DNA of 64,000 nt from DAOSEC01 sp035362935 (lineage in GTDB: Bacteria > Bacillota_I > Bacilli_A > ML615J-28 > CAG-313): NCBI GenBank assembly GCA_035362935.1, contig DAOSEC010000009.1, positions 12,885 through 76,884 on the forward strand, read 5' to 3'. The position numbers were made by a program, and so were the translations under genes. Of this stretch, positions 1 through 7,680 are shown in pieces; the first letter of the stretch is position 1, and each line of letters opens with the position of its first letter. A model generated the notes under the pieces. That model had not been told where the DNA came from and did no database searches. It was given only the letters and a program-made list of their open reading frames with translations.

Positions 1-3
1 AAA

Positions 4-978
4 ATGATAGTTCTTGATGAAGAAAAAGGAGAATTGGCTAAAAAACTAAGTACATTAGAAGAAAATTTATTGTCTACACTAGACCGCATGGGTCGTTGCC
101 CAATAACAAACGAGTACAATGAGTCCTTCTTCAAACAATATTTACAAAAAACTCTTGACCTGTCAGATCAAACAAATAAGATTGTCTTGTTTATCGATAT
201 TGATCAAATTAAAGAGATCAATACAAACTATTCAAAAGAAGCAGGAGATGAAACATTAAAAAATGTTGCCTATGTGATCAACCAGAGTAAATCCAGTGAA
301 CACTTGCTATTTAAACGCAATGGACCAGGTTTTATCGTATTCATTACTGATACATCGATGGATCAAGCGATAAAAACAGCAGAACGGTTCCGTAATAAAA
401 TTGTTGATTCACGTTTATTTATTAAACCAATTACAATCAGTATTGCTATGGTTCGTGTTGGGGAACTTGAACCATTAGACAGTGACAATGAGCGGTTAAT
501 TGATTTGATTTTTAAGAAAGCTGAGTATCGATTAAAACAAGCCGCATCCAAAGGTGGGAACCAAATCATAAATGAACAAAGTAGTGATATCGTGGTTTCG
601 GCTGGAAAGATATTGCTAATTGACCCAGAAGATGTTGTTTTTTTGATGTTAAAACAAGCACTCAGAAAAGAAAATTATGAGACAATTTGGGCTCAGGATG
701 GTGCCTTGGCATTAGAAGCTCTAGTTCAAAATAAAATTGATTTTATCATATGTGAACGTATGATCCGCAAAATTGATGCATTTTCATTAAAACAACAGAT
801 TAATGAGACCATGGAACTGAGTAATATACCATTCATGATGATTACATACCACAAAAGCAAGGAATTGATGATCAGAGCAAACCAACTAAACATCGATTAT
901 ATTGTGACAAAACCACTCATTGTTGAAGAGGTGATTGGATATATAAGACGTGAACTAGTAGGACGTGTGAACATATGA
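4..978 (+). CDS. Degenerate GGDEF domain + receiver-like domain protein
   Basis: Probable signalling protein rather than an active enzyme. Residues about 55-190 have a GGDEF fold (FIDIDQIKEIN motif near residue 63), but the signature loop is NGPGF at 106-110, so diguanylate cyclase activity is unlikely. No clear RxxD inhibitory site precedes it. Residues about 200-320 form a response-regulator receiver (KILLID start, TKPL near 302). The usual phospho-accepting Asp appears to be Glu251, so it may sit locked in one state. The reading frame is open to the window edge and no ribosome site is visible before this ATG, so the protein may begin upstream with a further domain. Its stop overlaps the next start as ATGA, indicating translational coupling to the glycosyltransferase. 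By analogy with Bacillus YdaK it may gate polysaccharide synthesis by binding c-di-GMP; that is inference. Confidence 0.7.
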   Translation: MIVLDEEKGELAKKLSTLEENLLSTLDRMGRCPITNEYNESFFKQYLQKTLDLSDQTNKIVLFIDIDQIKEINTNYSKEAGDETLKNVAYVINQSKSSEHLLFKRNGPGFIVFITDTSMDQAIKTAERFRNKIVDSRLFIKPITISIAMVRVGELEPLDSDNERLIDLIFKKAEYRLKQAASKGGNQIINEQSSDIVVSAGKILLIDPEDVVFLMLKQALRKENYETIWAQDGALALEALVQNKIDFIICERMIRKIDAFSLKQQINETMELSNIPFMMITYHKSKELMIRANQLNIDYIVTKPLIVEEVIGYIRRELVGRVNI

Positions 979-3866
979 GTTTGTCGATAGAAGTAGTATC
1001 GAATGTTTTATTGTCTTTGATTATTGTCACTGGAATTTTGATCTGTTTGATTTTCGCGAATAAATTCATTCTTAAGTACAATAAGATAGCATTTTTGTAT
1101 ACGAAACAATATTTGGTATATCGCTATTTTGAACAAGATGAAATACAAACAAAATGTTCGAAAAAGCATCTGTTACTAGCATTTGTTTCTTTAGTAGAAC
1201 AAATAGATTTAGATGATGCGATAAAACAAAGAATGATAGAGGATTTGCATAAAAGAGGAATTTTCAAAAAATACTATAGTGAAGTATCTTCAATTTTTGT
1301 ACGCAAGCGAAAACGAGCTATTTTTTATTTATCGTATACCATGAACAAAAATATTGTGAAGCAATTGATGGATCGACTAAGTTGTGAAAAAAATGAGTCA
1401 GTGAAACTCTATATTGCGTATGCATGTAAACATCACCTTGACGAGCCATTTGTACGTAAACTTATGGAAACACTTCCAAATGCATCAAAACTTTACCGAT
1501 TACGTATTTCTAATTTAGTCAATCAATATTTAGATGCAAATAACTATTTTATTACAACACTTGTAGATACGCCACATCTTGAGGTAAAAGAATGCTTAGT
1601 AAGGTATGCGATGAATCACAAGCATCAAGTATTAAACCAATTTTTAAGGGATGAGCTAAATCGAGTAGAACACTATATATCTAAAGTCAAAGGATTTGAA
1701 GATTACATCAATGAAGATGTGATAGATATTGTTGAGTATCAAACCAGTATCATTAAAACTCTATTTGTGATTTACGAAGACAGAACAATCATAGAAGCAT
1801 ATAAAAAAAGTTCAAACGAATCCATTCAACATGTCATAATTGATTACTATGCTAAACAAGAAACCATAGAAGGCATGAAACAAATATTGCTATCTGCGAA
1901 TGGATCTATTGTAGACGATTATCGAAAAGAAGTAGTGACTTCATTGACCGATCTCAATCCTGATTTGTTCATAGAGTTAATTGAGCTTTTTCACACAACT
2001 AAAGAAGACAATGTTAGAGTTTTAATTGCATCAATATTGGCGTTTCGTAGTGATTATTTGATTTTGAAGCTAACTACAAAAAAGAAACAACTGTATTTGA
2101 AAACAATAAAGTCAATTGTAGAGTATGGATTTGTGGCAGAAATAATTCGTTTTCTAAATCAAAATAAAAATAAGTTCATCGAAGAAGAGTTACTCAATAC
2201 AATACAACCAGTGCTACTTGTCAATGAAGCACTGCAACTTGAGTTTAGACAGTATCTCGATCAGCATATACTAGAAAAAATTGGATTCACAAAGAAAGAC
2301 ATTAAAACACTAAGTCCAAATATTACAAAATTAGAGCGTCGCAAGATTCGATGGCTAACAAGAATACTGATTGTATCAATTGTCTTTTTCCCTATAATTT
2401 ATGTGTTAAGATACTATAACTCATTGTTTTCCACCAACATAACCTTGCTCCTCATTAGGTATGTGGTTGATATCAATTACTATTTGGTATTTTATTATAT
2501 TATTGTAAACTTGATTTACTTCATTTTAATTATATTATCATTAAAAGGGTCAAGACAACAAAGTTTTGATTGGAACATGAAATCAAAAACAATGATGTTT
2601 GAACGAGGAATGTTATCTTCGATTTCAATTATTGCTCCTGCATACAATGAAGAGTTATCAATTGTAGATAGCATCAACTCACTTTTAAATTTACATTATC
2701 CAAACTATGAAGTCATCGTTGTAAACGATGGATCAAAAGATGGTACCATGTCACAATTGGTATCGGCGTTTGAGTTGGAACGAAAAAATATTACAATCCA
2801 CTCAAAAATACCAACCAAACATATCCGTGGAGTATATAAAAACAAACACATTCCAAACCTAACTGTGATTGATAAAGAAAATGGTGGAAAAGCAGATGCA
2901 CTCAACGTAGGAATCAATATGGCAAGATATGACTACATCTGTGGAATTGATGCCGATTCCATGCTTGAGTCTGAATCATTGTTAAGATTAATGAGTGTTA
3001 CAATAGATGCGAAGGAAAAAATCATTGCGTTGGGAGGAAATATTTATCCGGCAAATGGTTGTAAAATCGACCGAGGAGTTGTTGAAGAAAAGGGACTGCC
3101 ATCTAATATGTTAGCAAGACTACAGTCGATTGAATATTTACGAGCATTTACATCTGGTAGAATTGGTTGGGCAAAATTGAAAACACTGCTCATTGTATCG
3201 GGAGCATTTGGATTGTTTGAAAAAACAATGTTGATTGAGGCAGGAGGTTACTTAACAGTTAGCGGTGTTTTTAAAAAACACACGGTTGGCGAAGATATGG
3301 AGTTAGTGGTGCGATTAGCACGGACAGCACTTGAGAAAAAAATGAATCATAGGATTGATTATGTGTACCACGCGAACTGTTTTACAGAGGTGCCTACAGA
3401 CATGAAAAGTTTATTGAAACAGAGAAATCGATGGCATCGTGGACTAATTGATATCTTATCGTATCACCGAAAGTTAATTTTTCATCCCTCTTACAAGCAA
3501 GTTGGGATGATTGGCTTGCCATACTTTACCATCTTTGAAATGATTGGACCATTATTTGAAGTACAAGGATACTTGATGTTATTTCTTGCATTGGCCTTTG
3601 GTCTATTAAACGTTCCTATCTTGCTTGCCATCTTTACTTCAACAATCATGTTAGGAATTGTGATATCACTTCTTTCCTTATGGGTGACAGAACGTGATTC
3701 CCAATATTTGGGTATAAAAGATACGTTGTTACTCGTTATTTATGCGATACTTGAAAATCTTGGATATCGACAACTAATCAGCTTGTATCGTGTAGTTGGT
3801 TTTTTTGCTTCCTTAAGAGAGACCGGTACTTGGGGAGCAATGGTGCGAAAAGGATTTAAAAAATAG
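975..3866 (+). CDS. HEAT-like repeat family 2 glycosyltransferase, membrane polysaccharide synthase
   Basis: Processive GT2 enzyme likely to make and export a beta-linked surface polysaccharide. Order: one membrane helix (about 8-29), a long helical HEAT-like region (about 40-445), two membrane helices (about 461-522), the GT2 catalytic domain (about 550-830), then several C-terminal membrane helices. Catalytic signatures are VVNDGSKDG near 583, GIDADS near 657, VGEDME, and the processive QxxRW motif as KQRNRWHRG near 815. The GT core resembles IcaA, PgaC and YdaM; the large N-terminal helical region is an addition found in a subset of Firmicutes synthases. Coupling to the upstream degenerate GGDEF protein suggests signal-controlled activity. 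Polymer identity cannot be read from sequence. Confidence 0.85.
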   Translation: MSLSIEVVSNVLLSLIIVTGILICLIFANKFILKYNKIAFLYTKQYLVYRYFEQDEIQTKCSKKHLLLAFVSLVEQIDLDDAIKQRMIEDLHKRGIFKKYYSEVSSIFVRKRKRAIFYLSYTMNKNIVKQLMDRLSCEKNESVKLYIAYACKHHLDEPFVRKLMETLPNASKLYRLRISNLVNQYLDANNYFITTLVDTPHLEVKECLVRYAMNHKHQVLNQFLRDELNRVEHYISKVKGFEDYINEDVIDIVEYQTSIIKTLFVIYEDRTIIEAYKKSSNESIQHVIIDYYAKQETIEGMKQILLSANGSIVDDYRKEVVTSLTDLNPDLFIELIELFHTTKEDNVRVLIASILAFRSDYLILKLTTKKKQLYLKTIKSIVEYGFVAEIIRFLNQNKNKFIEEELLNTIQPVLLVNEALQLEFRQYLDQHILEKIGFTKKDIKTLSPNITKLERRKIRWLTRILIVSIVFFPIIYVLRYYNSLFSTNITLLLIRYVVDINYYLVFYYIIVNLIYFILIILSLKGSRQQSFDWNMKSKTMMFERGMLSSISIIAPAYNEELSIVDSINSLLNLHYPNYEVIVVNDGSKDGTMSQLVSAFELERKNITIHSKIPTKHIRGVYKNKHIPNLTVIDKENGGKADALNVGINMARYDYICGIDADSMLESESLLRLMSVTIDAKEKIIALGGNIYPANGCKIDRGVVEEKGLPSNMLARLQSIEYLRAFTSGRIGWAKLKTLLIVSGAFGLFEKTMLIEAGGYLTVSGVFKKHTVGEDMELVVRLARTALEKKMNHRIDYVYHANCFTEVPTDMKSLLKQRNRWHRGLIDILSYHRKLIFHPSYKQVGMIGLPYFTIFEMIGPLFEVQGYLMLFLALAFGLLNVPILLAIFTSTIMLGIVISLLSLWVTERDSQYLGIKDTLLLVIYAILENLGYRQLISLYRVVGFFASLRETGTWGAMVRKGFKK

Positions 3867-3889
3867 ACCCCTCTAGGTCTATTTTTTCT
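3858..3889. terminator. Bidirectional terminator holding both stop codons
   Basis: An AATAGACC stem (3862-3869) pairs with GGTCTATT (3876-3883), flanked by A and T runs on both sides. It serves the convergent glycosyltransferase and glycerophosphodiesterase genes, and the stop codons of both lie within the hairpin. Confidence 0.85.
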
Positions 3890-4607
3890 TTGGTATGAAT
3901 AGTTCAAATACAGCATTCGAATAGTATTTTTTGACAGCATCAAGTTCATCTTGAGAACGAACCGTCCAAGCAATGATAATGACTCCACGTTTTTGCAAGT
4001 TGGTTAGTCTTCGCATCGGTAGTAATGTGTGTTCATAATTAATGAAGTGAGGTTTTACAATGGGATATAAAACAATATGTTTGATTAATTGCTTATTGAT
4101 CCAAGGTTCTTTGGAATCTTTCATATCATAGGCTACGAGTCCTCTTTTGATGGTTGGTGCATGTTTCGTAAACCAATGGATAATAAATGGATTAAAGGAC
4201 TGAACTGCATAATCTCCATCATAACCATTTAATACATCTAGTAAAACAGTGCATATCTCATCAATTCGTTTTGTGTTTTTGATTTCAATGAGAAGTGGGA
4301 CTGCACCGGCTATTTCAGATAATACATCTTTAAGCAAAGGGATAGTTTGATTGCTTCCAAGCAGTGGATACTCTTTGATTTCATCGTATGTAGAAGTTTC
4401 GACCTCTAAAGGAACTCCACATAATCTTGTCAATGTAGAATCATGAAATACGACGATTTGTGAATCTTTAGTTATGTGAATGTCGAATTCCATTGCATAA
4501 CCACGCTCTTTTGCTAATTGAAAAGCTTTCATGGAATTTTCTGGGACAACTTCGTTGTCGGTGTGAAGACCTCTATGAGCGATGTCGTATGTTTTCATCC
4601 ATTCCAA
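3879..4607 (-). CDS. Glycerophosphodiester phosphodiesterase
   Basis: Hydrolyses glycerophosphodiesters from phospholipid head groups to sn-glycerol 3-phosphate and an alcohol. GDPD-family signatures are AHRGLH with the catalytic His near the N-terminus, PENS, the metal-binding MEFDIH stretch and VVFHDSTLTRL, followed by IEIK and the C-terminal AWTV strand. At about 242 residues it is a typical single-domain UgpQ/GlpQ-like cytosolic enzyme with no signal peptide. Start: a TTG at 4607 has AGAGGTGA upstream at good spacing; ATG at 4598 (MKTYDIAHRG) is an alternative and GTG at 4616 lies inside the ribosome site. Divergent from the sugar transporter. Confidence 0.88.
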   Translation of the reverse strand: MEWMKTYDIAHRGLHTDNEVVPENSMKAFQLAKERGYAMEFDIHITKDSQIVVFHDSTLTRLCGVPLEVETSTYDEIKEYPLLGSNQTIPLLKDVLSEIAGAVPLLIEIKNTKRIDEICTVLLDVLNGYDGDYAVQSFNPFIIHWFTKHAPTIKRGLVAYDMKDSKEPWINKQLIKHIVLYPIVKPHFINYEHTLLPMRRLTNLQKRGVIIIAWTVRSQDELDAVKKYYSNAVFELFIPKKK

Positions 4608-4653
4608 TGAAATCACCTCTTTCTAAATGTATTCTACCTTAATTTAAATGGTT

Positions 4654-4693
4654 TGTAAATACTACGTTTTACTTATGTAAATACTGCGTTTCA
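4654..4693 (+). promoter_or_regulatory. Tandem 18-bp direct repeats, candidate operator
   Basis: TGTAAATACTACGTTTTA (4654-4671) is followed by TGTAAATACTGCGTTTCA (4676-4693). There are two mismatches in 18 bases and the period is 22 bp, about two helical turns. The pair ends eight bases before the -35 box of the transporter promoter and lies in the gap between two divergent genes. This looks like a cooperative regulator site; the regulator is not identified. Confidence 0.6.
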
Positions 4694-4701
4694 TTTACTC
4701 G

Positions 4702-4729
4702 TTGACAAATACAAGGGTTTTCGTATAAT
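4702..4729 (+). promoter_or_regulatory. SigA-type promoter of the MFS transporter
   Basis: TTGACA at 4702-4707, a 16-bp spacer and TATAAT at 4724-4729. A second TATAAT sits at 4735-4740. AAGGAG at 4747-4752 precedes the TTG start. Confidence 0.75.
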
Positions 4730-4761
4730 AGAGTTATAATATACGCAAGGAGTGTGGCATT

Positions 4762-6177
4762 TTGAAACTAGATTCGAAAAAAATATTGTTTGTTGGCTTA
4801 GCATTTTTCTTAATCTCTATCTTTTGGCAAGTGTATGACATTACCATTCCGAAAATACTAATGTATAAATTTGGGTTAAATCACAGCGTATCTGGTGTGA
4901 TTATGGCTGTTGATAATATTTTGGCATTAACGCTATTACCACTCTTTGGAGCATTATCTGACCGAAGTCGTCATAAACTAGGGCGCAGAACCCCATTTGT
5001 AATTATTGGTACAATCGCTGCTGTCATTGCATTTATGGGATTAACATTTTCTGATAATTATCAACTTCAATTGATTGAAGAAGCTGGTATTGTTGAATAT
5101 GTTGATGGATTAGAAGCGGTACTTCCAGCAGGTCAAGTATTGACTGAGGCACAACTTATTGAAGTACGTGCGAGAGCCTGGGATGTCACAGTGAACAACC
5201 CAATGAATATCGTTGTATTTTCTGGTCTTTTACTCATTGTTCTAATCGCGATGTCAACGTTCCGCTCACCAGCGGTTGCGTTAATGCCTGATGTGACGGT
5301 GAAACCACTTAGATCAAAGGCCAATGCAATCATTAACTTAATGGGTGGAGCGAGTGGAGCTATTGCACTTGTATTGATGATGGTTTATAAAACCGATGCA
5401 ACCCGGTTTAATCATAACATGATGCTATTCTTTACGATTGCCGCTATTATGTTAATATCACTCGGTGTCTTTTTATGGAAAGTAAAAGAACCAATCTTAG
5501 TAAAGCAAATGGAAGAAGACAAAATCAAATATGGCATTGTCGATGAAATGGAAGAAGTCAAAGAAGAAAAGTTACCAAAAGCACAACTTACTTCCTTAAT
5601 TTTAATTCTATCATCTATTTTCTTGTGGTTTATGGGTTATAATGCCGTTACATCTAAATTTTCAGTTTATGCAAAAGACATTCTTAATATGGGGGCAACC
5701 TTACCACTGATGATAGCTAATATTGCTGCTATTCTTACTTACATACCAGCAGGTATGGTAGCAAGTAAGATCGGGCGAAAAAACACGATTATGATTGGTG
5801 TTGTTATGATGGTAGTATCGTTTGGTTCTGCATATTTCTTAACACCAACATCCAATTACTTAATGTATGTTGTACTACTATTAGCAGGTATGGGTTGGGC
5901 TTCGATTAATGTTAACTCTTACCCAATGATAGCAGAACTTTCAAAAGGATCAAACGTCGGAAAATACACTGGATATTATTATACATTCTCAATGAGTGCA
6001 CAAGCGATAACCCCTGTTATTTCTGGGGTATTGATGGATGTAATCGATCCTAGAATTTTGTTTCCATACGGAGCGTTCTTTATTTTCTTAGCATTCTTTA
6101 CTATGATTATGGTAAAACATGGAAATGCAAAACCAATTCCACAAAAGGCTGTCGAATACTTAGGGACAGATGACTAA
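4762..6177 (+). CDS. MFS transporter, SLC45/GPH-like sugar:cation symporter
   Basis: Integral membrane protein with about 12 predicted helices. The loop between helices 2 and 3 carries the MFS motif as DRSRHKLGRRTP, close to that of SLC45 and GPH-type sugar symporters, which import disaccharides with a cation. An acidic cytosolic linker (about 250-275) joins the two halves. Starts at TTG 4762, nine bases after AAGGAG; no better in-frame ATG lies nearby. It stands alone behind a strong promoter with a tandem-repeat operator, suggesting substrate-dependent control, and ends in its own terminator. Substrate is unproven. The phosphofructokinase gene downstream fits a sugar catabolic setting but has its own promoter. 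Confidence 0.78.
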   Translation: MKLDSKKILFVGLAFFLISIFWQVYDITIPKILMYKFGLNHSVSGVIMAVDNILALTLLPLFGALSDRSRHKLGRRTPFVIIGTIAAVIAFMGLTFSDNYQLQLIEEAGIVEYVDGLEAVLPAGQVLTEAQLIEVRARAWDVTVNNPMNIVVFSGLLLIVLIAMSTFRSPAVALMPDVTVKPLRSKANAIINLMGGASGAIALVLMMVYKTDATRFNHNMMLFFTIAAIMLISLGVFLWKVKEPILVKQMEEDKIKYGIVDEMEEVKEEKLPKAQLTSLILILSSIFLWFMGYNAVTSKFSVYAKDILNMGATLPLMIANIAAILTYIPAGMVASKIGRKNTIMIGVVMMVVSFGSAYFLTPTSNYLMYVVLLLAGMGWASINVNSYPMIAELSKGSNVGKYTGYYYTFSMSAQAITPVISGVLMDVIDPRILFPYGAFFIFLAFFTMIMVKHGNAKPIPQKAVEYLGTDD

Positions 6178-6190
6178 TTATAACTATGTA

Positions 6191-6220
6191 GGCTGAAACC
6201 ATTTGGTTTCAGCCTTTTTT
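6191..6220 (+). terminator. Rho-independent terminator after the transporter
   Basis: Ten-base stem GGCTGAAACC / GGTTTCAGCC with an ATTT loop and six T residues. Confidence 0.92.
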
Positions 6221-6250
6221 AATAAAGCGATTTCATTATTCTAGAATTCG

Positions 6251-6279
6251 TTGAAAAAATCTGTAAACTATGTTATAAT
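6251..6279 (+). promoter_or_regulatory. Promoter of the phosphofructokinase gene
   Basis: TTGAAA at 6251-6256, 17-bp spacer, TATAAT at 6274-6279. AAAGGAG lies just upstream of the ATG at 6327. Confidence 0.75.
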
Positions 6280-6326
6280 ATTCTAGAAAAATTTGATATA
6301 AATAGAATGGTAAAGGAGTCCAAACA

Positions 6327-7577
6327 ATGAGTAAAGTATTAAAAGGCGCATGTATTATTGGTCAATCTGGAGGACCAACATCTGTCATCAATACAAGTTT
6401 ATTAGGAGCTGTGAAAGCTGCACTTGCATCTAGTTCCATTACGAAAGTACTAGGAGCATTAAATGGAATTGAAGGAGTTTTAAAAGATGAGTTAATCGTT
6501 TTCGATGAAGAAGATGATAATGAATTAGAACTATTAAGACAAACCCCATCTTCAGTACTAGGAAGTTGTCGCTACAAATTAAAAGACTATAAAGTGGATG
6601 ATACTGATTATCGTCGTATTTTAGAAATCTTTAAAAAGTATGATGTTCGTTATTTCTTCTACAATGGTGGAAATGATTCCATGGACACATGTAATAAGAT
6701 TTCTAAATTCATGTTAGAAAATAATTATGAATGTCGCGTTATGGGTATTCCAAAAACAATCGACAATGATTTGGCTGGTACCGATCACTGTCCTGGATAT
6801 GGTTCAGCAGCAAAATACATCGCACAAATTTGTACTGAACTTGCGTTAGATGCACGTGTGTATCCAAATGGACCCGTTGTTATTTTAGAAGTTATGGGAA
6901 GAAATGCTGGTTGGATGGCTGCATCAAGTGCACTTGCTGGAATTCATGGCGTAGGACCAGACCTAATTTACTTACCAGAAAATCCATTTGATTTAGAAGA
7001 TTTCATTGAACGCGTCAAAACCATTTATGCGAAAAAGAAAACAGCAGTTGTTGTTGTTTCCGAAGGAATCAAGGACAAAGATGGAGTTTACATTTCAGAA
7101 TATGGAAGTGATTTAGCAAAACAAAAAGATTCATTCGGTCATGCACAAATGGGTGGGCTAGCTGCTTACTTAGGTAGTGCCTTCAAACGTGCAACCGGAT
7201 TAAAGGTTCGTCCAATCGAACTATCATTGTTACAACGTTGTGCTTCACATTCCATTTCAAAAGCGGATAGCGATGAAGCATACATGGCTGGATATGAAGC
7301 AGTTCGATACGCAGTAGCGGGTGGGACAGATAAAATGGCTGGCTATAAAGTGGTTCGTGAAAAAGATTACTATCGTTGTTCAATTGAATTTGTTCCACTA
7401 GAACAAGTTGGTGGGGTTGAAGTTCATTTCCCAACAAAATGGATGAACGAGGATAAAACAGGCGTTACCGAAGAATTTATTCAATATGCTCTTCCTTTGA
7501 TTCAAGGTGAACTTGATTATGTCAAAGAAGATGGTATGAACAAATTTGCTAAATTAAGATTTAAGCGTAGTAAATAA
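6327..7577 (+). CDS. 6-phosphofructokinase, probably pyrophosphate-dependent
   Basis: Catalyses fructose 6-phosphate to fructose 1,6-bisphosphate in glycolysis. PFK signatures: SGGPTSVIN in the N-terminal phosphate loop, GGNDS at about 114-118, PKTIDND at about 142-148, and MGRNAGW. Two positions suggest the phosphate donor. Asp replaces the second Gly of the ATP-type GGDGS loop, and Lys replaces Gly in the ATP-type PGTIDND; both are the pattern of PPi-using enzymes. At 416 residues it is longer than bacterial ATP-PFK (about 320), as expected for this branch. A reversible PPi-linked enzyme would save ATP in a fermenting organism. Single gene with its own promoter and terminator. Confidence 0.85.
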   Translation: MSKVLKGACIIGQSGGPTSVINTSLLGAVKAALASSSITKVLGALNGIEGVLKDELIVFDEEDDNELELLRQTPSSVLGSCRYKLKDYKVDDTDYRRILEIFKKYDVRYFFYNGGNDSMDTCNKISKFMLENNYECRVMGIPKTIDNDLAGTDHCPGYGSAAKYIAQICTELALDARVYPNGPVVILEVMGRNAGWMAASSALAGIHGVGPDLIYLPENPFDLEDFIERVKTIYAKKKTAVVVVSEGIKDKDGVYISEYGSDLAKQKDSFGHAQMGGLAAYLGSAFKRATGLKVRPIELSLLQRCASHSISKADSDEAYMAGYEAVRYAVAGGTDKMAGYKVVREKDYYRCSIEFVPLEQVGGVEVHFPTKWMNEDKTGVTEEFIQYALPLIQGELDYVKEDGMNKFAKLRFKRSK

Positions 7578-7580
7578 AGA

Positions 7581-7610
7581 AAACTGTGGGGATATTCCTC
7601 ACAGTTTTTT
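7581..7610 (+). terminator. Terminator after the phosphofructokinase gene
   Basis: AAACTGTG (7581-7588) pairs with CACAGTTT (7600-7607), extended inward by G-C pairs and ending in a T run. Confidence 0.85.
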
Positions 7611-7680
7611 GATTTAATGGTGAATTATAACGTGAACTATGGTATAATATAAGAACGAAAAAACAGGGAGGCATATAAAC

